Made by a program: the position numbers and the translations under genes. The notes below the pieces were generated by a model, which saw only the letters and a list, made by a program, of their open reading frames with translations, made no database searches and was not told the origin of the DNA. From JAUXFK01 sp034189035 (GTDB taxonomy: Bacteria; Desulfobacterota; UBA8473), in contig JAXHVA010000009.1 in NCBI GenBank assembly GCA_034189035.1, forward strand, positions 12,501 to 76,500: a stretch of DNA of 64,000 nt, given 5' to 3'. Positions within the stretch are counted from its first letter, which is position 1. The number at the start of each line of letters is the position of its first letter. Positions 43,943-53,655 of the stretch are shown in pieces.

Positions 43943-44401
43943 TTAATCGCTATAGAGTATTTTGAGTTTTGCATCGATGAGTTGTTTATGATTAAGACGC
44001 AGGAGTTTAGCAAGTTTATGAATGAGGTAGTCTTCATGCTTATCAAGGATCCCATCTGCATAGACGATCTTCCATATTATCTCAATAATAGATATCTTTT
44101 CATCCCTTGAATAATTCTGGTTGATCAAGTTTGTAAACTGCCATAAATCTATCCTTTTTTTTAGCTCCTTTTCCGTTTCTTTGATAAGATCTGTAACATA
44201 TTCATCAGTGAGAGAATATTCTTTCTTTAAAATCGAGATAATATCTTCCCGTTCTGAGCTACTGAATTCGTTGTCTATAGTGGCCATCTCTAGGAAGAGA
44301 GCACAGGTCGCAATACGGATATCATGAGAATCATCTTTCTCATGGTTTGCCTGATCAATTTCTTTACTCTTTTGGAAAAATTTCTTTAAACGATTAATCA
44401 T
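43943..44401 (-). CDS. TerB-family (tellurite-resistance type) protein
   Basis: The 152-residue all-helical protein is of the TerB/DjlA N-terminal type: CALFLEMATIDNEFSSSEREDI, KISIIEIIWKIVYADGILDKHEDYLIHKLAKLLRLN. The two acidic motifs (ATIDNEFS, YADGILDKHE) are the family's metal-binding repeats. The role is unknown; TerB-like domains occur in stress and membrane-associated proteins. The promoter at 44430-44458 means transcription starts about 44423, so the ATG at 44401 is the correct start rather than an upstream TTG. Confidence 0.82.
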   Translation of the reverse strand: MINRLKKFFQKSKEIDQANHEKDDSHDIRIATCALFLEMATIDNEFSSSEREDIISILKKEYSLTDEYVTDLIKETEKELKKRIDLWQFTNLINQNYSRDEKISIIEIIWKIVYADGILDKHEDYLIHKLAKLLRLNHKQLIDAKLKILYSD

Positions 44402-44714
44402 CCTAAAAAGAACCCCTCTTTTTTTCAATTATATACCCTAGACAACCCGCGCTGTCAATAAAAACCGGCTGGTGGTCCCTGTTTTGTTGGGCAAGTAAAT
44501 ATTGTTCTCCATATGTCCATTTCCCACCTTTAAATAAGTATCAATTATTAACTATAGTGATGGTTTTTACAAACCATCCTTTTTCTCTTTATTTTTTAGT
44601 TAATGGCGTTTATACTTTAGCTTTACACTTACCATCAATGCATTTTACTACTCTTTATTCAAGGCAAACTCATTGACTCTTAAAGAAAGTCTAGTGAACA
44701 GACAAGGAGGTCAT
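44402..44714. other. Divergent intergenic region
   Basis: It separates the TerB-like gene (leftward) from the SDR gene (rightward). It contains the leftward promoter at 44430-44458 and no recognisable rightward one or other feature. Confidence 0.5.
44430..44458 (-). promoter_or_regulatory. Sigma-70 promoter of the TerB-like gene
   Basis: TTGACA (44453-44458) and TATATA (44430-44435) on the minus strand are separated by 17 bases; the predicted start is about 20 bases before the ATG at 44401. Confidence 0.65.
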
Positions 44715-45572
44715 ATGTTATTGGAAGGGAAAAATGCTATAGTTACCGGTTCCTCAAAAGGATTGGGACGAGCATATGCGATTGCTTTGGGCAAGGCAGG
44801 TGCTAGGGTTGTAGTGAACGGCAGAACTGCTAGTGAGGTAGATGCTGTTGTTCAAAATATCAAAGATGAAGGAGGAGAGGCCGTAGCCTGTGTGGAGAGC
44901 GTTGCTTCCTGGGAAGGGGCACAACGCATAAACCAGTGTGCCAAGGATAGCTTCGGCCGTCTTGATATACTCGTTAATAATGCTGGAATTACGAGAGACC
45001 GCACTTTGCTGAAGATGTCTGAGGAGGATTGGGATGAAGTAATTGCAATACACCTGAAGGGCTCTTTTGCCTGTGGTAAGTTCGCTGCACTGGAGATGAA
45101 AGACCAGGGAAGCGGGCGGATAATAAACATCACCTCTGGTGCAGGCCTTTTGGGAAATTTTGGCCAAACCAACTATTCCTCTGCAAAGGCAGGAATTGTA
45201 GGTATGACTTTGACCTGGGCACTCGAACTCGCTAAATACAACATCACTGTAAATGCTATGAGAGCCTCAGCAATAACCAGGATGACAGAGCCCCTTATTA
45301 ACAGAGCAATAAAGAATGCGAAAGAGGCCGGAAAGCCTGCTCCAAATCCTGAGGAACTTGGCGTTTATCCACCTGAGGCTGCTGCCCCTCTGGTTGTTTT
45401 CCTTGCCAGTGATGAGGCATCTTGGATAAATGGGCAGATATTGGCGATTGATGGCCCAAGGCTTGTACTGTGGTCGCATCCCAACGAAGTTCGCACGGCC
45501 TTTATGTTTCCAAAATGGACTGTAGAGACAATGTTAAAGCACTTTAAAGGAACCATTGGGTCTGTTAGATGA
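44715..45572 (+). CDS. Short-chain dehydrogenase/reductase, 3-hydroxyacyl-CoA-type
   Basis: The 285-residue classical SDR has TGSSKGLG (11-18), NNAG (88-91), catalytic Ser141 and YSSAK (Tyr154, Lys158). A C-terminal extension has RLVLWSHPNEVRTAFMFP, unusual among ordinary FabG-type proteins and more like multifunctional-enzyme-type dehydrogenases. It probably oxidises a 3-hydroxyacyl-CoA in the same pathway as the adjacent ligase-like gene, 29 bases downstream. The start at 44715 follows AAGGAGG; an upstream in-frame start is rejected. Confidence 0.88.
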   Translation: MLLEGKNAIVTGSSKGLGRAYAIALGKAGARVVVNGRTASEVDAVVQNIKDEGGEAVACVESVASWEGAQRINQCAKDSFGRLDILVNNAGITRDRTLLKMSEEDWDEVIAIHLKGSFACGKFAALEMKDQGSGRIINITSGAGLLGNFGQTNYSSAKAGIVGMTLTWALELAKYNITVNAMRASAITRMTEPLINRAIKNAKEAGKPAPNPEELGVYPPEAAAPLVVFLASDEASWINGQILAIDGPRLVLWSHPNEVRTAFMFPKWTVETMLKHFKGTIGSVR

Positions 45573-45601
45573 AAAATTGAGAGAAAAGGGGGGGGCATTG
45601 A

Positions 45602-46888
45602 ATGTCTTGGGAAAACGAGTATTGGAATAAGGAACTTGAGACAATGCCTTTTGAAAACTTGAGGGACCATCAACTGAAGAGGCTAAAAGCCCAACTCCAA
45701 TATGCCTATGAAAACTCTCCCTATTATAAAAGGAGTTTTGATGCGGTAAAAATTAAAACAGATGATATTCGGTCTTTTGAAGACTATCTAGATACTGTTC
45801 CTTTTATTTCTAAATCGAAGATAATAGAGATTCAGGCGCTCAATCCACCTTTTGGAGATCTAATGGCTGTTGATAAAAAGGAACTCAACCAGTTGTTTTA
45901 TGCCCCTGGCCCGATAATCTTTCCTTTTACGCCAGAAGAATGGGGTCTCATAGTAGAAAGCGCAGCGAGTGCACTCTTTACAATGGGCACACGCAAGGAA
46001 GATATTGCAGATTGTACTGTGAACTATAATTGGGTCATAGCCGGTAAACTCCTGGATGATGCCATGAAAAGGGTTGGATGTACGGTACTTCCAGGTGGAG
46101 TAGGTATGACAAAGACCCATATAGAGCTGATGAGACTTACCAGCTGCTCGATACTCTTTGGTTTTCCAACCTTTTGTCAGCAGTTAGTACAGACGGCAAG
46201 AGAGATGGGGCTTCAGCCGGATAGAGACCTCTCTATTAGGCTCGTTCACGTTTTTGGAGAAGTGAGGACAGATGCAGGCAAGAAGGAACTGGGGGATGCA
46301 TTTGGAGCAGAGGTCAGGGAGCTATACGGCACTGCAGAACTGGGTATTGTTGCTGTTGAGTGTCCGGAAGGTGGTGGTATGCACCTTGATCCGAATGTCT
46401 TTGTAGAGATACTCGATCCCCAGACAGGTAAGCCTGTAACTTGGGGAGAGGGTGGAGAGATATGCGGTTGCGATTTTACGAGAAAGGCAATCCCTATCAT
46501 TCGATATAGGACTGGGGATATTACTGAAGGTCTAAATCTGAGTTCTTGCCCTTGTGGGAGAACGACCCCACGGCTTAAAAAGATCCTCGGTCGCGTAGGA
46601 GATATACCGAGGGTAAAGGGGATGTTTATATCTTCGAGACAGATAGAGAATGTCCTCGAAAGTTTCCCTAAATTGGGCAGGTATCAGATCATTGTAGATC
46701 GGCCTGAAATCCGCGACGAGTTGACTGTCAAGGTTGAATACAAAGAGGTAATTCCATTTGAAAAAACAGCAAAGAAACTTTCAGAGGACCTCAAGGTGGC
46801 TATACGGGTAACACCTCAAATCAAGTTCGTTGAAAAAGGGACGATCCCCGATGATGTTCCACTGGTAAATGACAAGAGAGAGGTCTAG
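45602..46888 (+). CDS. Phenylacetate-CoA ligase (PaaK)-like protein with a missing P-loop
   Basis: The 428-residue ANL-superfamily protein resembles PaaK: RLKAQLQYAYENSPYYKRSF at the start, LYGTAELGIVAVECP, IIRYRTGDITEG and the C-terminal lid. The usual AMP-binding SSGTTGxP loop should lie near residues 95-112; here it reads LFYAPGPIIFPFT without glycine-threonine content. ATP hydrolysis is therefore doubtful and it may be an altered or non-ligase member. It is translated with the SDR upstream (29 bases) and faces the liv operon on the other strand. Confidence 0.85.
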   Translation: MSWENEYWNKELETMPFENLRDHQLKRLKAQLQYAYENSPYYKRSFDAVKIKTDDIRSFEDYLDTVPFISKSKIIEIQALNPPFGDLMAVDKKELNQLFYAPGPIIFPFTPEEWGLIVESAASALFTMGTRKEDIADCTVNYNWVIAGKLLDDAMKRVGCTVLPGGVGMTKTHIELMRLTSCSILFGFPTFCQQLVQTAREMGLQPDRDLSIRLVHVFGEVRTDAGKKELGDAFGAEVRELYGTAELGIVAVECPEGGGMHLDPNVFVEILDPQTGKPVTWGEGGEICGCDFTRKAIPIIRYRTGDITEGLNLSSCPCGRTTPRLKKILGRVGDIPRVKGMFISSRQIENVLESFPKLGRYQIIVDRPEIRDELTVKVEYKEVIPFEKTAKKLSEDLKVAIRVTPQIKFVEKGTIPDDVPLVNDKREV

Positions 46889-46913
46889 CCCTTAGAGACA
46901 ATAGAGGTACTCT

Positions 46914-48167
46914 TTATTTCTCAAAGAAGTCTGACATCTTTTCTGGGTATAGGTGAGGAACATCTATCCAGTCGCTGTATCTGACAATCTTTCCACCTTT
47001 CACTTGATAGAAGAGTACCTTTTTCGCTGTTCTCCTGTCATGTGGGCTTATGTCAAAGGGGGCGCCCAGATCCCATGGAGTATTCCATCCTCTAAATGTC
47101 TTTATTATTCTCATATAATTTTCAGCGGTAAGTCCATAGTACCCGTATCTTTTGAGGGTTCTCCGGGTGAGTTCAATTACAAACTGTGCAGCCCTTACAC
47201 CTCTTACACAGTATTCATCAGGGTCTTTTCCGTGATACTTCTGTCGCATATCTTTGACCTTTTTGATACCAGGGTGGTTTTTCTCTACCTGGGGGAGGTA
47301 ATTATAACTGTTGAATATATATCCTTCAGACAAGTCAGGCCCAATACGACGAATCATTTCTGCACCGGATACCCACCAAAAGCCCGCAATACCTATCTTT
47401 CCCTGTAGTCCGAGGGACTGCATGTTCTTCATGAATACCGTGGCGATCTGACTCAACCCTTGTATCCATATCCAGTCAACACCTTTATCCTTCAGCCGCA
47501 ATACCTGTGGAGTCAGGTCTATAGGAACAACCGGGGTATATTCCTGACCTACCACATCAGCACCTATCTTCTTCCCAAATCTCTGCCCTGGTTCAAGGGC
47601 AGCCCTTCCATAAGCCGTGTCAGGTCCTATGATACCGACCTTCATTGTGCCTTTATTTTTTGCCTCATCCCATTTTGTCTTTGCCATTATTAAAAAAGCA
47701 CCAAAGGCATCACCATAGCTAGGGCCATCTATATATGTCCAAGCAGGAGGGTATATCTGGGGACTACTTTGCCCGAAATTAAGTGGACAGAAGACCTTAT
47801 CCTGGACTAGCCTTCGCTTCAATGCTTCACCATCGGGTGAAGAAGCCAACCAGAGCAACTGGGCATTTGCCCTTTTGTACCTCTTGTAGTGAGACCACGT
47901 CCTCGCCATCATGTTTCCTGTTTCACCCCAGACGAGCTTTACAGGGTGCCCTTCGATACCTCCTTCTTCGTTAACGAGACGGTAGTAATCGAGCATGGAG
48001 TCCCAGACATCAGGAACTAATATACCGTATGGGCCTGTAAGATCGACGATCCCGTAGTGATTGATGACTCGTTTTTCTGCTTCGGCTGTTAATACAAAAG
48101 TAACTGCCATGAAAAAGAATAGACAGTTTAGAACAATAACCGATATTTTCTTTGAAATACCCTTCAT
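46914..48167 (-). CDS. Branched-chain amino acid/aromatic-acid-type ABC transporter substrate-binding protein
   Basis: The 417-residue periplasmic protein has a signal peptide (VIVLNCLFFFMAVTFVLTAEA), then a type I PBP fold (HYGIVDLTGPYGILV, LVWGETGN, VGIIGPDTAYGRAAL). It belongs to the LivJ/HppA group used for amino acids or aromatic acids; the ligand is not evident. It is the last gene of the livG-livF-ligase-livH-livM-lipoprotein operon, 28 bases from the lipoprotein. AAGGAAGGGG precedes the ATG. It is convergent with the PaaK-like gene. Confidence 0.93.
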   Translation of the reverse strand: MKGISKKISVIVLNCLFFFMAVTFVLTAEAEKRVINHYGIVDLTGPYGILVPDVWDSMLDYYRLVNEEGGIEGHPVKLVWGETGNMMARTWSHYKRYKRANAQLLWLASSPDGEALKRRLVQDKVFCPLNFGQSSPQIYPPAWTYIDGPSYGDAFGAFLIMAKTKWDEAKNKGTMKVGIIGPDTAYGRAALEPGQRFGKKIGADVVGQEYTPVVPIDLTPQVLRLKDKGVDWIWIQGLSQIATVFMKNMQSLGLQGKIGIAGFWWVSGAEMIRRIGPDLSEGYIFNSYNYLPQVEKNHPGIKKVKDMRQKYHGKDPDEYCVRGVRAAQFVIELTRRTLKRYGYYGLTAENYMRIIKTFRGWNTPWDLGAPFDISPHDRRTAKKVLFYQVKGGKIVRYSDWIDVPHLYPEKMSDFFEK

Positions 48168-48195
48168 AAGAGAAGCCCCCCCTTCCTTCCGATAA

Positions 48196-48840
48196 TCAAT
48201 TGACTGAATTCTTGATCAAAGTTGTCTTTATCTTTCCGGTCTCAAATCTTTGCCGCAGACCGCCCGATGGTAACTCTTTGGAAATAATCACCATTGTGCC
48301 CCTCGCCTTCCACTCGGCTGTGCCTTTTTCTATTGCAGGCCATGCAATCGCAACAATGGAAGGAATCTTAAGGATTGTCATTGCGACTTCAAACTCGGTG
48401 GTCTCTCCAGCAAGGACATCTATCCAGACTTCCTCTGTTTTGGCCTTCGCAGGAAAAAATATAATGGTCTCTTCAGAAAGGCCAAACGCTAGAGAGCTTA
48501 TGATAATATCAAAGTGATTTGGGTTCGTTACCCCAAAGGTAACCATAAGGTATACCTTTGGTACCGTAGCAAGAAGGGTATCGTCCGGTATTCTAATAGA
48601 AACGGTTTTCTTGCTTTCATTTATACCAAATAGCTTTAGCCACCCGCTTGTCGATTCAATATTTGAAAGTTTTTTATCTATTAGAAGTCTGTCACTCAAG
48701 ATATTCTCTTTGCCTATCTTTATATCAACCCTCTTCATCTCCAAATTGACTTCTCTGGGCGATATCTTCACTTCTGATTCTCTTGCACAAGCACATATAA
48801 AGGTAAGAACTATGATCAAATAAAGCAGTCTTTTTCCCAT
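48196..48840 (-). CDS. WHy/LEA14-type lipoprotein
   Basis: The 214-residue protein has a signal with possible lipobox ICAC (Cys18) and then a WHy-like beta-sandwich as in LEA14-type proteins: PKVYLMVTFGVTNPNHFDIIISSLAF, TEEVWIDVLAGETTEFEVAMTI. Such lipoproteins are usually attached to the inner or outer membrane; the role is unknown. It is in the liv operon between livM and the substrate-binding gene, with AGGAG before its ATG. Whether it assists transport is a guess from order. Confidence 0.7.
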   Translation of the reverse strand: MGKRLLYLIIVLTFICACARESEVKISPREVNLEMKRVDIKIGKENILSDRLLIDKKLSNIESTSGWLKLFGINESKKTVSIRIPDDTLLATVPKVYLMVTFGVTNPNHFDIIISSLAFGLSEETIIFFPAKAKTEEVWIDVLAGETTEFEVAMTILKIPSIVAIAWPAIEKGTAEWKARGTMVIISKELPSGGLRQRFETGKIKTTLIKNSVN

Positions 48841-48899
48841 TTTCTATTCAGCTCCTTTCCTTTTTCCGTGAAGTTCAGTGAATTTCAACATCCCTTCTC

Positions 48900-49958
48900 T
48901 CAGTAGTTGAAGGGATGGAGCCTGTATGATTGTTTAAACAACTCCCACCGATGTGCAATACCTCTCGGCTCAAATATTAAAAATAGTATTGTTAAAACAG
49001 CAAACATAATTAAACCCATGGATGATATGATATTTCCTGCGCCTATCGGCAGTACTGCGTCAAGTAATGGTGCCACATAATTAATGGCTTCGCCCAAAAG
49101 CCTCCAGAAAAAGGCCGCAAATACTGCGCCCATTATTGATCCCAGCCCACCTACTATACAGAATGCCGCATAGTATATACTGTCTAAAATCGGAAAGAAC
49201 TCTGTATTTATATAACTCACATAATGACCCCAAAGGGCACCCCCGATTCCAGCATAGAAGTTACCGATGGCAAAGGAAAGGAGCTTATAGCGAAAGATAT
49301 CTATTCCCATGACCTCTGCAGCAATATCATTGTCTCGAATTGCAACGAATGCCCGCCCTGTCTTGGTCCGTAAGATGTTTTTTGCCGCGATCCCCAAGAC
49401 AATAGAAATAACGGCAACAAGATAGAAATATCTCAAATCACTGTCAAACGCAAATCCGAATAATACTGGAATCCCACATTCTATGCCATCCGATCCATAG
49501 GTCCATCTTCTAAAGACCTCATTTACCAGATAAAAGAAGATAAAATGAGAGGATATTGTGGGTATGACCATATAGAGACCTTTACACCGAAGGGTTGATG
49601 TCCCTATAATCAGGCCAAAAAAGGCAGCTCCCAAGCCGGCCATTGGCAAGGCAAAAAAGAAGTTCCATCCCAGATGATGCATGAGCAAAGCAGACATATA
49701 TGCCCCAAAACCGACAAAGCCCGCATGCCCGAGGGTAATCTGATACGTATAACCAATCATGATCTGAACCCCGAACATGGAGATCATTGTTGTGCCAATA
49801 ATTACACCCAGGCTCAAGATGTGACTACTGAGGAAGGTAGGTACAACAAAGAGACTGACGAGAAACAGGATAAAAAGCGTCCAGTGTGTCTTTGTGCGTA
49901 TTATAGCCATGTCCTGGCTGTACCTTATATCGAATATCCCACAAGGCCTTCCCTTCAT
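48900..49958 (-). CDS. livM: Branched-chain-type ABC transporter permease LivM
   Basis: The 352-residue membrane protein has about nine helices and the LivM signatures ITLGHAGFVGFGAYMSAL and TKTGRAFVAIRDNDIAAEVMGID. In the transporter it pairs with LivH as the two permease subunits. The N-terminus is slightly extended; GGAAGGAG precedes the ATG at 49958. It lies 31 bases downstream of livH. Confidence 0.93.
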   Translation of the reverse strand: MKGRPCGIFDIRYSQDMAIIRTKTHWTLFILFLVSLFVVPTFLSSHILSLGVIIGTTMISMFGVQIMIGYTYQITLGHAGFVGFGAYMSALLMHHLGWNFFFALPMAGLGAAFFGLIIGTSTLRCKGLYMVIPTISSHFIFFYLVNEVFRRWTYGSDGIECGIPVLFGFAFDSDLRYFYLVAVISIVLGIAAKNILRTKTGRAFVAIRDNDIAAEVMGIDIFRYKLLSFAIGNFYAGIGGALWGHYVSYINTEFFPILDSIYYAAFCIVGGLGSIMGAVFAAFFWRLLGEAINYVAPLLDAVLPIGAGNIISSMGLIMFAVLTILFLIFEPRGIAHRWELFKQSYRLHPFNY

Positions 49959-49989
49959 ATCTTTCTCGATCTCCTTCCCTGTACTGAAT

Positions 49990-50877
49990 TTAAATTCTCT
50001 CTATCCTTTGAAGCCCAAAGAAGCCATAGGGGCGAAAGAAACTTACAAAAAACATGACGATAAAAGGGATGGTCTCTGATATCCCCCCTCCTAATACACC
50101 TGTCAGATAGCCCCCTGTCAGAGATTGAACAATACCGATTACCAGCCCGGCAATAATGGCACCAGGGAAGGATTCCAGACCACCAAGGAGTGCAACGATC
50201 ACACCGTACACACCTACAAAGTCTAAATCCTGGCTGATCCCCTGGATTGATCCAACGAAGAAGGCTGTTATGAGAAACAAGAGCAGACAGATGATCCATG
50301 TATATGAGTACACCCTCGTTATGTTTATCCCCAGGTTTTCAGCAACGACCACATCGTCAGCAGCGACCCTCATTGCCAGTCCTGAACGAGTAAATTTGAA
50401 ATAAACCATCAGGGCAGTTATTGAAAGGATACTCACGATTATACACCAAATCATTATCTCTGGAATACCGACACCATGGATATTTATCGTAGGCCTTCCT
50501 GATAACCATGAAGGGAACATCCGAGGGTTACCCCCCCAAAAGAGGAATGTAATTCCGCGAAAGAAGAACCATATCATATCAGTAAGAATGATTGCGGCGA
50601 GTACCGGCTGTCCGATCAAAGGTCGCAGGGCAATCCGTTCAACCACCCACCCAATAATAACAGCCATTATAACTGCCAACCCAATGGCTATAGGAATGGG
50701 AAGGCTAGCATGAACCAGTAATGTCCATGCAATGTATGCACATATCAAAAGTAGCCCTCCAGGGGCCAGGTTAAGTACCTTTGTTGCCTTGTATACGACT
50801 ACAACACCCAGGGCTGCCAAGGCATAGATAAGGCCTATAGCTACCCCACTTATCATAAGCTGAATAAATGTGCTCAT
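49990..50877 (-). CDS. livH: Branched-chain-type ABC transporter permease LivH
   Basis: The 295-residue membrane protein has helices starting MISGVAIGLIYALAALGVVVVYKATKVLNLAPGG, and TRSGLAMRVAADDVVVAENLGI as the cytoplasmic coupling segment. It ends VALLGGLESFPGAIIAGLVIGI. It lies 25 bases after the AMP-dependent ligase gene. This ligase-permease arrangement in one operon is common in related bacteria. Confidence 0.93.
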   Translation of the reverse strand: MSTFIQLMISGVAIGLIYALAALGVVVVYKATKVLNLAPGGLLLICAYIAWTLLVHASLPIPIAIGLAVIMAVIIGWVVERIALRPLIGQPVLAAIILTDMIWFFFRGITFLFWGGNPRMFPSWLSGRPTINIHGVGIPEIMIWCIIVSILSITALMVYFKFTRSGLAMRVAADDVVVAENLGINITRVYSYTWIICLLLFLITAFFVGSIQGISQDLDFVGVYGVIVALLGGLESFPGAIIAGLVIGIVQSLTGGYLTGVLGGGISETIPFIVMFFVSFFRPYGFFGLQRIERI

Positions 50878-50902
50878 CTTTTAATATTTCCTTGGGTCTC
50901 TA

Positions 50903-52810
50903 TTAAACACCCTGTATATTGATCTCGGTTGTAATGACACCTTTCCTTCCATCTCTATAAGTGATAGGGGCATTTACGCTGATTGTTTCTCTAGCCTGAT
51001 AGAGGGATTCGATGATCTCTTGGTAACGGCCTATTATAAAAGACCGTCTCAGCTTCCTCGTCCTTGTCAACTCGGCCTCATCTGGATCAAATTCTTTATG
51101 GAGGTTGACAAACCTCTTTATATGAGCATATTTCGGTATTCTTCTATTGACCTTTCTAATCTCACCTGTTATCAGGTCTGCTACCTCTTGCTTCTGTGAA
51201 AGATCGACAAACGTTGTATATGCGATGCGCCTCTTTTCTGCCCATTTCCCAACATTCCCATAGTCTATATTCACTATACATCCGATATAATCCCTCGTTT
51301 TACCTCCAATAACAATACAGTCCCTGATATATGGGCTGAAACGCAGACGCGTCTCAATATACTGTGGGGAGTATTTCTCTCCGCATTTTAACTCGATAAG
51401 CTCATCGATCCTATCCCAGTACGTGAGATGCCCCTCGTCATCGAAGAACCCTGAGTCCCCGGTAAAGTACCAGCCGTCTTTTATCTTTTCTGCTGTTGCC
51501 TCAGGATCCTTATAGTAACCAGAAAAGAGTCCAGGATTCTTCACCACGATCTCTCCATTGATAATCTTTACCTTACAGCTATCGAAAGGTGTCCCTACAC
51601 TATCATATTTGAAGTCCGTGCTTTTGGGAATCGTCACCAAACTCGCCTCTGTTGAGCCATAGATGTTTTTAAGGTTCACTCCCAATGCATGAAAGAAACG
51701 GATAATACTCGGGCTCACCGCTGCCCCTGCTGTATAAGCAACCCTGGTTCTGGCAAACCCCATTCTGTGCCTTAACGATCTCAGGGCAATGAGGTCAGCA
51801 AAAACGGAGAGTGCTCTCCATAAGAGCGTCGGCCTTTTTTTCTTTTCTGAAAAGTTCGATATTTTATACCCTATCTTCAATGCTGTATCATACAAAAGTC
51901 TTTTCCACCATAAGGTGTCAGCGATCTTTACTTGTATCTCGGATACCAGGTTTTCCCATAACCTTGCAGTATAGAAGAGGATTTGAGGCCCTAACTCCAC
52001 AATATCCTCCTGTATGGTATCCGGTTCTTCAGGGAAGCTGACACAAAGTGCCCCATCGAGCCCTGAAGCAATGCCGAGAAACTGCTCCGCTGCCCAAGCA
52101 GGTGATATATAAGAGAGGTATTCATCTGAATCATACCATGGATCTACGGATCGGATCCCTCGACCGAAAAATATCACGCTGTCATGGGTTATCATTGCTG
52201 CTTTGGGCAGTCCTGTGGTTCCTGATGTATAGCAAAAACAAGCGATATCCGATCCTTTTCCTTTGCGCACATTCTCTTCAAAGAGTCTCGGGTGGTCAAG
52301 CTCATACTCCATCCCCAGTTTCTCCAACTCCTCAAAGCTCAACAGGATCGGATCCCCATACGACCAGAGTCCCTTATGTTCCCAATAGATGACCTTCTCG
52401 ATTTGTGCTATCTCGTCTCTATCATTTAGGTTGAGGAGTTTGTCGCATTGTTCCTGATCCTTTGCAAAGACGAACTTGGCATCCGAATGGTTCACATAGT
52501 ACTTCACTTCTTCTTCCATAGAATCTATGAATATCCCTATGGCGATACCTCCTGCTGATTGGACGGCGAGTTCAGCCCAGTAATACTGAGGGTCATTATC
52601 TCCTATTATACATACCTTATCACCTGATTTCATACCCAGGCGAATAAGCCCAAGAGAAGACCTCCTTACATGCTCGTAGTATCCTTTCCATGTATATGTG
52701 ATCCATAATCCGAATTTCTTTTTTCGCATGGCTACTTTCTTGTCTCCATAGATCAAGTAGTTTCTTTGCAACAGTTTTGGAAGGGTATCACTTTCTCTGT
52801 CTCTATTCAT
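50903..52810 (-). CDS. AMP-dependent long-chain acyl-CoA synthetase-type ligase
   Basis: The 635-residue ANL ligase has the AMP loop CYTSGTTGLPKAAMITHD, YGSTEASLVTIPKS, and GDSGFFDDEGHLTYWDRIDELIELKCGEK with the catalytic lid region. It converts a carboxylic acid to its CoA ester; the long form with an N-terminal extension is FAA1/FadD15-like. It sits inside the liv transporter operon, between livF (21 bases) and livH (25 bases), so import and activation of the same acid are probably coupled. Substrate chain type is unknown. Confidence 0.92.
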   Translation of the reverse strand: MNRDRESDTLPKLLQRNYLIYGDKKVAMRKKKFGLWITYTWKGYYEHVRRSSLGLIRLGMKSGDKVCIIGDNDPQYYWAELAVQSAGGIAIGIFIDSMEEEVKYYVNHSDAKFVFAKDQEQCDKLLNLNDRDEIAQIEKVIYWEHKGLWSYGDPILLSFEELEKLGMEYELDHPRLFEENVRKGKGSDIACFCYTSGTTGLPKAAMITHDSVIFFGRGIRSVDPWYDSDEYLSYISPAWAAEQFLGIASGLDGALCVSFPEEPDTIQEDIVELGPQILFYTARLWENLVSEIQVKIADTLWWKRLLYDTALKIGYKISNFSEKKKRPTLLWRALSVFADLIALRSLRHRMGFARTRVAYTAGAAVSPSIIRFFHALGVNLKNIYGSTEASLVTIPKSTDFKYDSVGTPFDSCKVKIINGEIVVKNPGLFSGYYKDPEATAEKIKDGWYFTGDSGFFDDEGHLTYWDRIDELIELKCGEKYSPQYIETRLRFSPYIRDCIVIGGKTRDYIGCIVNIDYGNVGKWAEKRRIAYTTFVDLSQKQEVADLITGEIRKVNRRIPKYAHIKRFVNLHKEFDPDEAELTRTRKLRRSFIIGRYQEIIESLYQARETISVNAPITYRDGRKGVITTEINIQGV

Positions 52811-52831
52811 GTCTCTCTCGCGATAGCATCT

Positions 52832-53629
52832 CTAACCAAGCCACCTCTTTCTTCTTTTGTAATGCTTTATTGTCTTGTAACTCTTCTTCTCTCCTATCTG
52901 GGTAAGCCCCATATAGAACTCCTTGATATCCTCATTTGCTAAGAGATTGAGACCCGTATCATCCAACACGATCCTTCCATTTTCTATTACATATCCGTAG
53001 TCTGCAATATTAAGGGCTGCCTGAGCATTTTGTTCTACTACCAAAAGGGAGATATTCTCCTCTTTATTCAACCTTTCAATGATCGCGTATATCTCTTTTA
53101 CTAATAAGGGCGCAAGACCCAGTGAGGCCTCGTCGAGCAGCATCAGTTTTGGATGGGACATGAGTCCCCGTCCGACTACGAGCTGTTGCTGTTCTCCACC
53201 TGATAGATAGCCGGCAGTCTGGTTTTTGACATCTTTCAGTCTCGGGAAGAAGCTATAGATCCTGTGGAGGTCCTTCTTTAACTCACCCCGGGTAGGATTT
53301 CTACCAATGGAACCTGCAACGAGGTTCTCTTGTACAGTGAGCTGTTCCAGAGTTCTTCGGCCTTCCATTATCTGGACGATCCCCATGTCTACAATGGCCT
53401 TGGTTCTCAAGCCATCGATCCTCACCCCATTGTACTCGATTGAGCCATCGGTAACCTTTCCCTCGTCCGGATACAACATGCCTGATATAGCCTTTAAAGT
53501 AGTGCTTTTACCTGAACCATTTGCACCTAATAGGGAAACAATCTTTCCCTGTGGTACCTCAATCGTAACACCTTTCAGCACAAGTATGATGTTTTGGTAC
53601 TTAACTTCGATATTGTTCAGTACAAGCAT
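52832..53629 (-). CDS. livF: ABC transporter ATP-binding protein LivF
   Basis: The 265-residue ATPase has Walker A GANGSGKST, signature LSGGEQQQLVVGRGL and Walker B KLMLLDEASLGLAP. The C-terminal tail is Lys/Arg-rich. It is the second nucleotide-binding subunit of the liv transporter. GGGG precedes the ATG at 53629. It lies 26 bases downstream of livG. Confidence 0.94.
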   Translation of the reverse strand: MLVLNNIEVKYQNIILVLKGVTIEVPQGKIVSLLGANGSGKSTTLKAISGMLYPDEGKVTDGSIEYNGVRIDGLRTKAIVDMGIVQIMEGRRTLEQLTVQENLVAGSIGRNPTRGELKKDLHRIYSFFPRLKDVKNQTAGYLSGGEQQQLVVGRGLMSHPKLMLLDEASLGLAPLLVKEIYAIIERLNKEENISLLVVEQNAQAALNIADYGYVIENGRIVLDDTGLNLLANEDIKEFYMGLTQIGEKKSYKTIKHYKRRKRWLG

Positions 53630-53655
53630 GAAAATCCCCTTATCACTCAGTACAC

